Of a stretch of DNA of 64,000 bases, positions 1-8,740 are shown piece after piece. The stretch comes from UBA1756 sp045130235 (GTDB taxonomy: Bacteria > Bacteroidota > Bacteroidia > Bacteroidales > WCHB1-69), in the NCBI GenBank assembly GCA_045130235.1, contig JBGUPJ010000036.1, positions 1-64,000 of the forward strand. The letters are read 5' to 3'. A program made the position numbers and the translations under genes. The notes beneath the pieces are model-generated. The model was not told the origin of the DNA, made no database searches, and saw nothing but the letters and a program-made list of their open reading frames with translations. How positions within the stretch are numbered: position 1 is the stretch's first letter; each line of letters starts with the position of its first letter.

Positions 1-224
1 TCGCTGTCCACACACAGGATGTCGAACACTACCCTCCGCTGCGAGTCATCATCCCCGTAGTATTCTGTGGGCAAGTAGGTTATATCCGCAATCTCGCCCG
101 TATATTTCGAGACGAAGCAGTTGAGAAAATGGATGAGGAACCTTTTGTTCCGATCCGTACCGAAGATTCTTTTGAAGGTGAAATCCGTGGTGGGAATCTG
201 GAAGATGTCTTTGTACTTTTTCAT
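1..224 (-). CDS. Rpn family PD-(D/E)XK nuclease / putative transposase, N-terminal part (cut by window edge)
   Basis: Only the first 74 codons are in the window; the gene runs off position 1. The visible start (MKKYKDIFQIPTTDFTFKRI, then FGTDRNKRFLIHFLN) matches the opening of the Rpn/PD-(D/E)XK family, in which a 'D..FK.iFg' motif precedes the nuclease core. Family members promote RecA-independent recombination in E. coli and are common as multicopy genes in Bacteroidota. The catalytic D-ExK residues lie beyond the edge, so whether the gene is intact cannot be judged. A TATCTTTG -7 box lies upstream at 258-265 (minus strand). It diverges from the GH89 gene. Confidence 0.7.
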   Translation of the reverse strand, partial: MKKYKDIFQIPTTDFTFKRIFGTDRNKRFLIHFLNCFVSKYTGEIADITYLPTEYYGDDDSQRRVVFDILCVDS

Positions 225-257
225 AGTTCTAGAAGTTTTTAAGTTAATAGTGCGACA

Positions 258-265
258 CAAAGATA
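258..265 (-). promoter_or_regulatory. Bacteroidota -7 box (TATCTTTG) for the Rpn-family gene
   Basis: TATCTTTG on the minus strand, 34 bp before the start codon at 224. It fits the TAnnTTTG consensus of the primary sigma factor in this phylum. No convincing -33 box was assigned. Confidence 0.5.
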
Positions 266-369
266 CTGCAAATTTCAATACAAAAACACGCTACAACTTT
301 TGGCAAAGAGCGGGTCGTGAAATTTGAATTTTTTACGAGAAAAATAGCAGATTTTGTCTTAAAATTTAG

Positions 370-377
370 TAATTTTG
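370..377 (+). promoter_or_regulatory. -7 box (TAATTTTG) for the GH89 gene
   Basis: TAATTTTG directly before the GH89 coding region fits the TAnnTTTG consensus. It supports transcription starting near 384-390, which favours one of the ATG starts (406 or 427) over the GTG at 391. Confidence 0.55.
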
Positions 378-426
378 CCACCGAAAATTCGTGTCCCGAA
401 AGCGGATGCCCATAACCTCTACCGCA

Positions 427-2739
427 ATGAGAAAGCTGTTTGTTTTTGTGATTTTCTGTGGCTTGCTCCCGTTTTTTACCGTCGGAGCGGCCCTCCCGAT
501 GCGCACTGCCACCCCCAGCCACCCTGCCGAAACACCTGCCAGTGATACGCTGGGGATGAGTGAGCAGGAGTGTGCAGAGTGTTCGGTGAAGAAGCTGGCA
601 TACAGGATTTTACAAGAGAAGGCTTACAATTTCCTCTTCGTATGCAAGCCGCAGCAGGAGGATTATTTCGTCATTGAGGAGGATCCGGAGTCCGCGGGTA
701 TCATCCGTATCACGGGCAACAATGCCAACTCGATTGCCACGGGGCTGAACTACTACCTGAAACATATCGCCGGCGTGCATGTGTCGTGGCTGCTGTGCGA
801 GCCGGTGGAAACGCCCGCTATCTTTCGCGTGCCCCGCAAGCCCATCCGCAAGGAAGCCCTCGTGAAAGACCGTTTCTTCCTGAACTACTGCACTTACGGC
901 TACACCATGCCGTGGTGGAAATGGGAGCAGTGGGAGCGGTTCATCGACTGGATGGCGCTGAACGGCATCACCATGCCGCTGGCCATCACGGGACAGGAGG
1001 CCGTATGGTACGAGGTGTGGAAGGAGTTCGGCATGACCGACGAGGAGATCCGCAGCTACTTCTCGGGGCCGGCGCACCTGCCGTGGCACCGCATGGCTAA
1101 TCTCGATGGTTTTGGCGGGCCGCTGCCGATGTCGTGGCTGGAGGGACAGAAGGAGTTGCAGAAGCAGATTGTGGCCCGCGAACGCGAGTTCAACATGACG
1201 CCGGTGCTGCCCGCCTTCGCCGGTCACGTGCCCAAACGGTTCGCTGAGATGCATCCCGATGCCGACATCCAGCAGCTGAGCGCGTGGTGCGGCTTCGAGC
1301 CCACCTACTTCCTCAACTCCTCCGACCCGCTGTTCGCCCAAATCCAGAAGTCGTTCTTGGAGAAACAGACCGCCCTGTTCGGCACTGACCATATCTACGG
1401 CGTGGACCCCTTCAACGAGATGGATCCGCCCAGCTGGGAGCCCGACTACCTCGCCAATGTGGCCCGCAACATCTACGGTTCGCTGCAGCAATGCGACCCC
1501 GCCGCCCGCTGGCTGCAGATGACCTGGGTGTTCTACTACAAACGCCAATCATGGACACCGGAGCGATTGCGCGCCTACCTCACCGCCGTGCCGCAGGACC
1601 AGCTCGTATTGCTCGACTACTTTTGCGAGAAGACGGAGGTGTGGCGTACCACCGAGGGTTTCTACGGACAGCCCTTTATCTGGTGCTACCTCGGCAACTT
1701 CGGCGGCAACACCATGCTGGTGGGCAACCTCAACGAGTTGGAGAAAAAACTCGCCGCCGCTTTGGAGGAGGCGGGGCCGAACATGACCGGCATCGGCTCC
1801 ACTTTGGAATCCTTCGACGTGAGCCCGCAGATTTACGAGTACCTCTTCGACCGCGCGTGGGAGAAGCAACCCGATGTGCATGAATGGATTAAGGATTGGA
1901 ATTATATAAGAATGGGCACCACCATCCACGAAGACAAATGGCTGCTTTTGAATGACAGTATCTATAAGGACTGGTCGTTTTACGGTCTCGGCACGCAGTT
2001 GGTGGCGCGGCCATCGTTGGAAGGGCACGGCACCTACTACACTAAGCCGTACTATTCGTACAACAACGACACGCTGAAAAACATTTGTAAGGCATTCGTC
2101 AATAAATACTCGTATGGAGTAAGTAGCTTCAGTAGCGGTACCGTCTATAAAGACACGTATAAATACGATCTTGTCAACCTCTTCTCGCAGTGGATGGGCA
2201 ACCACTTCATGGACATCCGCAACGATTTTACGGTGGCGTATAAAAACCGCGATATCAAGGAGATGAAGCGCCATGTGGAGCTCGCCAACCAGTTGTTTGA
2301 GGATGTGGATGCCTTGCTCAACACGCATCCGGCTTTCATGCTGGGGCCGTGGATTGAGGCGGCCCGAGCGTGGGGTGTTACGGACGAGGAGAAGGACTAC
2401 TACGAGCGGCAGGCGCGCACGCTGCTCACCATCTGGGGCGGACCGATTCTGAACGACTATGCCAACCGGATGTGGGGCGGTTTGGTGAAGGACTATTACG
2501 CCCAGCGGTGGAACCTCTTCTTCGAGGCGGTCATCCAGGCGGTGAAAGAGGGCAAGGAGTTCGATGAAAAGGCGTTTGGGGAAGAGCTCTCCAAGTTTGA
2601 GCGTGCCTGGACGGAGCGTCACACGAAGTACCCGGTGGAGCCGCAGGAGGTGGAAGGCAAAATAGACAAAAACATCCCCCACTGGCACCCGACCTACCGG
2701 GCGGCCAGAATGATTTACGAGAGGTGGATGAGGGAGTAG
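427..2739 (+). CDS. Alpha-N-acetylglucosaminidase (GH89, NAGLU family), exported
   Basis: A 770-residue protein with a signal peptide (MRKLFVFVIFCGLLPFFTVG). Family GH89 removes terminal alpha-linked N-acetylglucosamine, for example from mucin O-glycans or heparan sulfate. The order is a small N-terminal domain, a TIM barrel starting near the motif YCTYGYTMPWWKWEQWERFI, and a helical C-terminal domain. The probable acid/base Glu331 lies in DPFNEMDPP and the nucleophile Glu461 in GSTLESFDVSPQ, matching the two glutamates of human NAGLU. ATG 427 was chosen because it puts the signal peptide at the N-terminus; ATG 406 and GTG 391 are in-frame alternatives. No T9SS tail is seen, so a periplasmic or outer-membrane location is likely. 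It stands alone, divergent from the Rpn-family gene. Confidence 0.93.
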   Translation: MRKLFVFVIFCGLLPFFTVGAALPMRTATPSHPAETPASDTLGMSEQECAECSVKKLAYRILQEKAYNFLFVCKPQQEDYFVIEEDPESAGIIRITGNNANSIATGLNYYLKHIAGVHVSWLLCEPVETPAIFRVPRKPIRKEALVKDRFFLNYCTYGYTMPWWKWEQWERFIDWMALNGITMPLAITGQEAVWYEVWKEFGMTDEEIRSYFSGPAHLPWHRMANLDGFGGPLPMSWLEGQKELQKQIVAREREFNMTPVLPAFAGHVPKRFAEMHPDADIQQLSAWCGFEPTYFLNSSDPLFAQIQKSFLEKQTALFGTDHIYGVDPFNEMDPPSWEPDYLANVARNIYGSLQQCDPAARWLQMTWVFYYKRQSWTPERLRAYLTAVPQDQLVLLDYFCEKTEVWRTTEGFYGQPFIWCYLGNFGGNTMLVGNLNELEKKLAAALEEAGPNMTGIGSTLESFDVSPQIYEYLFDRAWEKQPDVHEWIKDWNYIRMGTTIHEDKWLLLNDSIYKDWSFYGLGTQLVARPSLEGHGTYYTKPYYSYNNDTLKNICKAFVNKYSYGVSSFSSGTVYKDTYKYDLVNLFSQWMGNHFMDIRNDFTVAYKNRDIKEMKRHVELANQLFEDVDALLNTHPAFMLGPWIEAARAWGVTDEEKDYYERQARTLLTIWGGPILNDYANRMWGGLVKDYYAQRWNLFFEAVIQAVKEGKEFDEKAFGEELSKFERAWTERHTKYPVEPQEVEGKIDKNIPHWHPTYRAARMIYERWMRE

Positions 2740-2896
2740 GGACGCGCAGCGTGCGGCCGAAGGTGCGTGTCATCACCCGGCGCCCTGAAAGGGCGACCCT
2801 GATCTGAAATTCAGGTGGGGTACAATTTGTAACCCTGTTCGAATGAAGGCTGCCGACAGGAAAAACCGCTTTAAAGGTTTTGAGTAATTATAACCA
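2740..2896. other. Intergenic gap with short palindromic repeat pieces
   Basis: Lies between the converging ends of the GH89 gene and the small exported protein. It opens with a half element at 2739-2758 (GGGACGCGCAGCGTGCGGCC) that recurs almost unchanged at 3581-3600. A hairpin of the form CGCCCTGAAAGGGCG follows. No coding signal is seen. Confidence 0.45.
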
Positions 2897-3397
2897 TTAA
2901 AACGCGGGCACGAATTTTTTACGCGGGGGAGCGAAAAACGAACTGGGAGCCGTCTGCTGGGTGATAATAGCTGGACTGGAATTGATGTAAAAACATCGAT
3001 TATAAGAGTCCCAGCAAAGATAGTCGGAATGCAGCATAAACCATGCCCACCACTCCCTGAGTGTGGCACTGTCGGAATAATTGTCCTCGTTAGCCACTAT
3101 CTGAGTCAGCCGCTCTAAAGATCGTCCGTATCGTGACCACAATTGGTCATCCACAGGAATAGTTGAACCTCTGGAAACAGAATCTAAGTAGTTCCATCTT
3201 GAACGAAATTCCGCTTTCGCCATCGCAGTATTACAATCCGCACAAAACCGAGCACTGTCAGCCAATGGGGTTGTACCATATATATAATGATCAATTTTAC
3301 AAAGTATCATATCGTCATACTCCATATTTTGGGCTTTCGCCTGGCTTGCGAAACCCACACAGAGCAACAAGGTGAAAACAACTATTTTTCCTTTCAT
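2897..3397 (-). CDS. Small exported protein of unknown function
   Basis: A 166-residue protein with a clear signal peptide (MKGKIVVFTLLLCVGFASQA, cleaved after KAQ). The mature part has six or so cysteines, including CADC, and is rich in Trp and Tyr (REWWAWF). I do not recognise a family. It has its own -7 box (TATCTTTG, 3461-3468 on the minus strand). The 138-bp dispersed repeat at 3611-3748 separates it from the S9 peptidase on the same strand, so it is probably a separate transcription unit. Confidence 0.65.
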   Translation of the reverse strand: MKGKIVVFTLLLCVGFASQAKAQNMEYDDMILCKIDHYIYGTTPLADSARFCADCNTAMAKAEFRSRWNYLDSVSRGSTIPVDDQLWSRYGRSLERLTQIVANEDNYSDSATLREWWAWFMLHSDYLCWDSYNRCFYINSSPAIITQQTAPSSFFAPPRKKFVPAF

Positions 3398-3460
3398 GAC
3401 AATGGGTGTTTAGAATTTCAAGCGGCAATCCACAGGATTGTTTTCTTTGTATTTTCGCTG

Positions 3461-3468
3461 CAAAGATA
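3461..3468 (-). promoter_or_regulatory. -7 box (TATCTTTG) for the small exported protein
   Basis: TATCTTTG on the minus strand, 64 bp before the start at 3397. It fits the phylum's promoter consensus. Confidence 0.5.
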
Positions 3469-3610
3469 CAAAATGTTACAAATACAGAACAGATTTTACT
3501 TGAAATTGAACCTTATTTGTATCAATTTCATTATTCTCTATGAAAAGATGAAGAGATTAAAAGAGGATGAGAGGAATGTAGGGATGCGCAGCGTGCGTCC
3601 GGAAACGGAA

Positions 3611-3748
3611 GCCCGTACCCCCGCGGCAGCATGTAATATGCCGACACCGCCCCGAGGCTCGGTCGCGGCAGGGATAGGAGCGGCACGAGCGAAGCGAGTA
3701 CAGCGGATAGCCCGACGGCGACCGGAGGGAGCCGGGCCGCCCAAATAA
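3611..3748 (-). repeat. Dispersed 138-bp GC-rich repeat, copy 1
   Basis: Nearly identical, in inverted orientation, to 28161-28299. Both copies contain blocks such as CGGATAGCCCGACGGCGACC and CGGTCGCGGCAGGGATAGGA. The G+C content is far above the flanking intergenic DNA. It fills most of the 373-bp gap 3398-3770. In this copy the repeat reads away from the 3' end of the S9 peptidase gene, just as copy 2 follows the 3' end of the oxidoreductase operon. The short frames across it look like chance translations of a non-coding repeat. Confidence 0.85.
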
Positions 3749-3770
3749 TCATCAATCAAGAATTTACCCC

Positions 3771-5894
3771 TTAGTATCTCGGCTTCACGCCCATGTTGTA
3801 GAAGATGAACGAGAAGATGTCCACCACCTCTTCGATGGTTTTGTCAAGGGGCTTGCCGCCGCCATGGCCGGCATTGCTCTCGATGCGGATGAGGTGCGGA
3901 CGGTCGCCGATCTTGCTGCTCTGCAAGGCGGCTGCGTACTTGAAGGAGTGCGCCGGCACCACTCGGTCGTCGTGATCGGCAGTGGTGACCAGGACAGCAG
4001 GATATTGAACACCCTCGCGGATGGAGTGCAGCGGCGAGTAGTTGCGCAGATACTCAAACATCTCTTGGCTGTCCTCGCTGGTGCCGTAGTCCACCGCCCA
4101 GTAGCGGCCGATGGTGAACTTGTGGTAGCGCAGCATGTCCATGACGCCCACCTGCGGGATGGCCACCGCGAAGAGGTCGGGGCGCTGGTTGATGACGGCG
4201 CCCACCAGCAGTCCGCCGTTGGAACCGCCCTGCAACGCCAACATTTTCTTGCTGGTGTAGCCCTGCTCAATGAGGAACTCGGCGGCGGCGATACAGTCGT
4301 CGAACACATTCTGTTTCTGCAACTTAGTACCGGCCCCGTGCCAAGCGCGGCCATATTCGCCGCCGCCTCGCAGGTTGGCCACCGCCAACACACCGCCCTG
4401 CTCCAGCCACGCTATGCGGGTGACGCTAAAACTGGGCGTGAGCGAGATGTTGAAACCGCCGTAGCCGTACAACAACGTCGGGTTGCTACCATCCATTTGG
4501 ATGCCCTTCTTGTGGGTGATGAACATCGGGACTTGCGTGCCGTCTTTCGAGATGAAGAACACCTGCTCGGTGACGTATTCGTCGGAGTTAAAATTGATTT
4601 CGGATTTTTTGTACAGCGTGGATTTGTTGTTCTTAACATCGTAGCAGTAGATATTGGCCGGGGTGATGTAGGAGGTAACGGTGTAGAAGGTCTCCTCATC
4701 GTCGGGCTCACCGCCGAAGCCGCCAATAGAGCCGATAATGTCGTTGTCGAGGTTGGCGATGAACCGGCCGTTCTCATCGAAAATCTTCACCAGCGAGCGG
4801 GCATCTTTCGTGTAGTTGGCGATGAGACGGTGGCCGACATGGCTCACACCCGCCAGCACCTCCTTGGCGGCGGGGATGACATCCTTCCAGTTCTTGGCGG
4901 CGGGCTTGTCCATCGGGATGCTCACCACCTTGTACTCGGGAGCGTTGTGGTTGGTCATGACGATGAGGTTGCCATTCATCTCGTCGATGACACCGTAATC
5001 GTCGTCGAAGTTGTCCACCACCTTCACAAATTGGGAGTTTTTCTTGTTCAAATCCTTAAAATACAAACAGTTGCCAGAGGTTGACACGCTGCCGTAAATC
5101 ACCAAATAGCGTTTGTTGACCACCTCGGCCGAGAAACTCAGGTCGGGGTTGGTGGGGTCTTCGTAGGCCAGCTGGTCGTCTTTCTGGTCGGTGCCGACCT
5201 TGTGGTAATAGAGCTTGCCGTTCTCGTTCACGCCCGACAGTTCGTTCTGGGGTTCGGGGAAGCGGCTGTAGAAGAAGCCGTTGTCTTTCCAGGCGATGCC
5301 GGAGAATTTCACCCATACGAGGTGGTCGTTCAGCACCTCGCCCGTCGCGATGTTCTTGACGTAGATTTCCTGCCAGTCGCTGCCGTTGCGCGAGATGGCG
5401 TAGCCGAGGTAGTTGCCGTCGTCGGAGATGCCGAGGGTGGAGAGCGCCACGGTGCCGTCGGAAGAGAGTTTATTGGGATCGAGCAGCTCAACGGGCTCAC
5501 CCTCCAAGCTATTCTTGTAGTAGAGCACGCTCTGGTTCTGCAAGCCGTTGTTGCGATAGAAAAAATAGCGGTCGCCCTTTTTCCACGGAGCGCCCTCTTT
5601 CGGGTAGTTCATAATCTCCATCAAGTGTTTTTTCATCTGCTGGCGGTACGGAATCTGTGCCAAGTAGTTCTGCGTCAGCTCATTCTGTGCTTTTACCCAG
5701 TTGGCGGTCTGCTCAGAGTAGTCGTCCTCCAACCAGCGGTAGGGGTCGGGCACGGCCGTGCCGAAATAGTGGTCCACCGTGTCGCATTTTTGAGTCTGCG
5801 GGTATCGGATGGGCATATTAGACAGGTTTTGGGCTAAAGTGTTAGACATAAAAATTACACATAAAGTAATGATAATCAGTATATTTCTTTTCAT
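3771..5894 (-). CDS. Prolyl oligopeptidase family serine peptidase (S9A), exported
   Basis: A 707-residue exported peptidase that should cleave after proline in short peptides. The signal peptide is MKRNILIIITLCVIFMSNTL; the reading frame extends 16 codons further upstream, but ATG 5894 places the signal peptide at the N-terminus. The order is the N-terminal cap with DPYRWLEDD, a seven-bladed propeller, then the alpha/beta-hydrolase domain. The catalytic Ser558 lies in GGSNGG, the Asp in DHDDRVVP, and the His in NAGHGGG. The length equals that of typical S9A enzymes. It diverges from the C69 dipeptidase gene, so the two peptidases share a 92-bp intergenic region with back-to-back -7 boxes. 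Confidence 0.95.
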   Translation of the reverse strand: MKRNILIIITLCVIFMSNTLAQNLSNMPIRYPQTQKCDTVDHYFGTAVPDPYRWLEDDYSEQTANWVKAQNELTQNYLAQIPYRQQMKKHLMEIMNYPKEGAPWKKGDRYFFYRNNGLQNQSVLYYKNSLEGEPVELLDPNKLSSDGTVALSTLGISDDGNYLGYAISRNGSDWQEIYVKNIATGEVLNDHLVWVKFSGIAWKDNGFFYSRFPEPQNELSGVNENGKLYYHKVGTDQKDDQLAYEDPTNPDLSFSAEVVNKRYLVIYGSVSTSGNCLYFKDLNKKNSQFVKVVDNFDDDYGVIDEMNGNLIVMTNHNAPEYKVVSIPMDKPAAKNWKDVIPAAKEVLAGVSHVGHRLIANYTKDARSLVKIFDENGRFIANLDNDIIGSIGGFGGEPDDEETFYTVTSYITPANIYCYDVKNNKSTLYKKSEINFNSDEYVTEQVFFISKDGTQVPMFITHKKGIQMDGSNPTLLYGYGGFNISLTPSFSVTRIAWLEQGGVLAVANLRGGGEYGRAWHGAGTKLQKQNVFDDCIAAAEFLIEQGYTSKKMLALQGGSNGGLLVGAVINQRPDLFAVAIPQVGVMDMLRYHKFTIGRYWAVDYGTSEDSQEMFEYLRNYSPLHSIREGVQYPAVLVTTADHDDRVVPAHSFKYAAALQSSKIGDRPHLIRIESNAGHGGGKPLDKTIEEVVDIFSFIFYNMGVKPRY

Positions 5895-5930
5895 TATAAG
5901 AAGATATTTAAAGATTAAATTTTCGGATTG

Positions 5931-5938
5931 CAAAGATA
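5931..5938 (-). promoter_or_regulatory. -7 box (TATCTTTG) for the S9 peptidase
   Basis: TATCTTTG on the minus strand, 37 bp before ATG 5894. It supports that start over the longer frame, whose first codon would lie upstream of the promoter. Confidence 0.55.
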
Positions 5939-5958
5939 GCAAAAAAGAGATTTTTCAC

Positions 5959-5966
5959 TATTTTTG
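5959..5966 (+). promoter_or_regulatory. -7 box (TATTTTTG) for the C69 dipeptidase
   Basis: TATTTTTG, 20 bp before the start at 5987, on the opposite strand to the S9 promoter. The two promoters are divergent. Confidence 0.55.
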
Positions 5967-5986
5967 CGGCATCAAAATTCCTGTTT

Positions 5987-7708
5987 ATGTACAAGTGTTT
6001 TATTGCTTTGATGATGATGCTCACCTTGGCTGTCATGCCCGCCACGGCCTGCACCAACTTGATTGTGGGCAAGAAGGCCTCCGCTGACGGCAGCGTGATG
6101 TGTAGCTATAATTGCGATGGTTTTGGATTTTCCGGTTACCTGTTCTACTCCCCTGCCGGTCGCCACGCGCCGGGCGAGAAAATCGCCATCCACGGGTGGG
6201 GTCCCACCCACGAGGGGCGCTACGTGGACCAGGTGGAATACACCTACAATGTGGTCGGACTGATGAACGAGCATCAGGTGACGATTGTGGAGACCACCTT
6301 CGACGGCCGGTTGGAGCTGCAGAACAACGACGGGCTGCTCGACTATTTCAGTCTGATGCGCCTTGCCTTGCAGCGTTCTGCCACCGCCCGCGAGGCCATT
6401 CGCTGCATGGCCGAACTGATGGAACAATACGGCTACAACAGCACTGGCGAGAGCATCACCATCTGCGACCCCAACGAGGCTTGGATCATGGAGGTGGTGG
6501 GGAAAGGCCCCGGGCGGAATGGTGCCGTGTGGGTAGCCCTGCGCATCCCCGACGACTGCATCTGCGCCCATGCCAACCTCAGCCGCATCCGCCAGTTCCC
6601 GCAAGAACCCGTAGGGGCGAAAAGTTTTTCGCCCCAAAAATCCGCCAAAGCCATCAGTAGCCAACATCTGCAATACATCAACCGCCCTGAAGTGGAGTGC
6701 GTGTATGCCGCCGATGTCATCAGCTTCGCCCGCGAGAAGGGATTTTTCAGCGGCAAGGATGAGGAGTTCTCCTTCCGCGATGCCTACTGTCCCATCGACT
6801 TCGAGAACGTGCGCTATGCCGATGCCCGCGTGTGGAGCTTCTTCCGCCACCACCGCACCGACATGGACCAATATCTGCCCTATGTCAACGGCGATTTCGA
6901 CCAGTGCGACCACCTGCCGCTGTGGGTGAAGCCCGATAAGCCGCTCTCCCTGCGTGATTTACAGCGCGACATGCGCGACCACTTTGAGGGCACCCCGCTC
7001 GACATGACCGCCGACATGACCGCCGGTCCGTGGGGCATGCCCATCCGTCCGCTGCCGATGCATTTCCGCGCCAGCGACAGCACCGACTACTTCCGCGAGC
7101 GGCCCATCGCCACGCAGCAGAGCGGGTTCACCATGACCTGCCAGATGCGCTCGTGGCTGCCCGATGATGTGGGCGGCGTGACATGGTTCAACTGCGACGA
7201 TGCCGACATGGTGGCCTACGTGCCGCTCTATTGCTGCATCACACAGGTGCCCGACTGTTTCCGTCCCGAGAACAACCCGCGTACCGAGTTCAGCTTCGAG
7301 TCGGCATTCTGGATGAACAACTGGGTGGCCAACATGGTGTATCCGCGCTACTCGATGATGATTGGCGACCTGCGGGCGGCGCAGAACGAACTGGAGGACT
7401 ACTACTTCGCCGATCAGGAGGAGGTGCTGGCGGCCGTGGGAAAGATGATGCCCGCCGACCGCCGCGAGTATCTCAACGGCAAGAGCATCGCCTACGCCGA
7501 GCGGATGATGACCCGCTGGGATGAGCTGGCCAAATTCTTGATTGTCAGATATAACGACCAGATCCAGCGGCGTTTGGACGCTGACGGCAACTTCCTGCGG
7601 TGGGGCTACGACACGCCCGGCTACGACCAACAGTTTATCGACGCCATCGCCCCCGCCACGGGCGACCGCTACCGCCTCGACAAGGTGATTGAGCGGAGAG
7701 AACGGTGA
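5987..7708 (+). CDS. C69 family dipeptidase (PepD-like Ntn hydrolase), exported
   Basis: A 573-residue member of peptidase family C69/U34. The signal peptide (MYKCFIALMMMLTLAVMPAT) ends directly before Cys22 of ACTNLIVGKKASADGS. In this family that cysteine becomes the N-terminal nucleophile after processing. The conserved NCDGFGF, GLMNEHQVTIVETTF and ESITICDPNEAWIMEVVGKG blocks follow. The likely role is hydrolysis of dipeptides in the periplasm. The stretch coding for PVGAKSFSP is a perfect palindromic repeat (6614-6635) of a kind otherwise found between genes, which suggests a repeat landed in the gene without breaking the frame. Confidence 0.93.
   Translation: MYKCFIALMMMLTLAVMPATACTNLIVGKKASADGSVMCSYNCDGFGFSGYLFYSPAGRHAPGEKIAIHGWGPTHEGRYVDQVEYTYNVVGLMNEHQVTIVETTFDGRLELQNNDGLLDYFSLMRLALQRSATAREAIRCMAELMEQYGYNSTGESITICDPNEAWIMEVVGKGPGRNGAVWVALRIPDDCICAHANLSRIRQFPQEPVGAKSFSPQKSAKAISSQHLQYINRPEVECVYAADVISFAREKGFFSGKDEEFSFRDAYCPIDFENVRYADARVWSFFRHHRTDMDQYLPYVNGDFDQCDHLPLWVKPDKPLSLRDLQRDMRDHFEGTPLDMTADMTAGPWGMPIRPLPMHFRASDSTDYFRERPIATQQSGFTMTCQMRSWLPDDVGGVTWFNCDDADMVAYVPLYCCITQVPDCFRPENNPRTEFSFESAFWMNNWVANMVYPRYSMMIGDLRAAQNELEDYYFADQEEVLAAVGKMMPADRREYLNGKSIAYAERMMTRWDELAKFLIVRYNDQIQRRLDADGNFLRWGYDTPGYDQQFIDAIAPATGDRYRLDKVIERRER
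6614..6635. repeat. Palindromic repeat element inside the C69 gene
   Basis: GGGGCGAAAA, a 2-bp centre, then TTTTCGCCCC: a perfect inverted repeat with 10-bp arms. It is preceded by GTA, as the outer end of the related palindrome at 17594-17615 is followed by TAC. It lies in frame within the coding region. Confidence 0.75.
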
Positions 7709-7842
7709 GGGAGTTGAGAATGGAAAATGGAAAATGGAAAATTGATAATTGAGAGTGAAGGAGTTAAGAAACTAAGAAGTTAAGGAGTTTTCATCTCTTC
7801 ATCCTTCATCACATCCTCACATCATCTCCTCTCATCCCCTCC
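7709..7842. other. Low-complexity gap between convergent genes
   Basis: Consists of short direct repeats (GGAAAATGGAAAATGGAAAATT, then runs of AAGTTAAGGAGTT-like and CATC-like units). Similar strings recur at 9418-9443, 47690-47750 and 55303-55400. No gene or clear terminator was identified. Confidence 0.4.
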
Positions 7843-8643
7843 CTAATCGCGGAGGCAACGCACCGAATAACCGTGGACCTTAGTGCCATAGGCGCTGCGG
7901 CGCACGTAGGCATACTCGTAATAGAGGCTGTAGTTGCGGGTACCTGTAACACTCCAGAAGTTGGTTTCGTAGCCAAAATAGTCGTCGATGGGTCCAGCGA
8001 TGCCCGCAGGCAAGGCACTGAAGCCAGTGGCATTGTTGGAACTCAAATCATTACCCACTGCACACTCTTGTGTTGAGATAGCCCAGTCGCGGTTGGCCGC
8101 CAAGGCTTTTGCAATATTATCGTCATTTCCACTACATACGCATTCAGTTTGACTAGAACAGTAGTCTATGAGTTGTGTCCACTCTGCATCACTCGGCACA
8201 TGCCACCCGTTGGGGCAAATTCCCTGCACATCGCTCGGGTTGGCATTACTACTACTGCTAGCACCATGCATCATCGCAGTCCAGTTGTACAAATAACCGT
8301 AGGAAAGTATGTCCGTAGTACTCGGTTGATAACGATAAGGTTCAGTTTCACTGGTGTTCTCACCCCCGTCAGGTATTTCCTCTCCATTGGCGTAGTGCGT
8401 GGTGCGCAGGTTGGAGGCCATCCACACTTGCTCGCCAATACGCACGGCATCGTAACTGTTGCCGTCATAGTCGGTAACTGCGTTGTAGATTACATCTGCC
8501 GTTGGAGGATAGGTAGGAATGGTGTCGGTTTGAGTAGTATCAGATGGATTCGTAGGATTCTCTTGAGCAGGTGTGGGTTCCTCTTTTTCACAAGCCACCG
8601 CAAACAGGACTACTGCACATAACAAAACGAAGATTTTTTTCAT
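7843..8643 (-). CDS. Lipoprotein with a FISUMP (Fibrobacter succinogenes major paralogous) domain
   Basis: A 266-residue protein. The signal peptide ends in a lipobox with Cys18 (LFAVACEKEE), followed by a Pro/Thr-rich linker. A FISUMP domain occupies roughly residues 60-265. Typical motifs are GNSYDAVRIGEQVWMASNLR, ANGEEIPDG, YGYLYNW, ICPNGWHVPSDAEW and the C-terminal GYSVRCLRD. Members are surface lipoproteins found in many paralogues in Fibrobacterota and Bacteroidota; their function is not established. The neighbours give no functional clue. Confidence 0.88.
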   Translation of the reverse strand: MKKIFVLLCAVVLFAVACEKEEPTPAQENPTNPSDTTQTDTIPTYPPTADVIYNAVTDYDGNSYDAVRIGEQVWMASNLRTTHYANGEEIPDGGENTSETEPYRYQPSTTDILSYGYLYNWTAMMHGASSSSNANPSDVQGICPNGWHVPSDAEWTQLIDYCSSQTECVCSGNDDNIAKALAANRDWAISTQECAVGNDLSSNNATGFSALPAGIAGPIDDYFGYETNFWSVTGTRNYSLYYEYAYVRRSAYGTKVHGYSVRCLRD

Positions 8644-8740
8644 AATAAATTGGTTTAATGATTGATCTATTTGAAGAAAAGATTATAAGATGAAAGGAGT
8701 AAAAGATGAAAGGAGTATGCGAAAGGGGGTAGGATTAATA

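Noticed and set aside
1..224. Insertion sequence at the window edge
   Set aside because: The visible product is an Rpn-family nuclease start; no terminal inverted repeats or target-site duplications can be seen, so no mobile element was called.
3538..3759. Short open frames across the 138-bp repeat
   Set aside because: The same repeat at 28161-28299 gives different, interrupted frames; the sequence behaves as a non-coding repeat.
3864..5084. 406-codon open frame on the plus strand inside the S9 peptidase
   Set aside because: Antisense shadow of the peptidase; the peptidase has complete catalytic motifs, whereas this frame has none.
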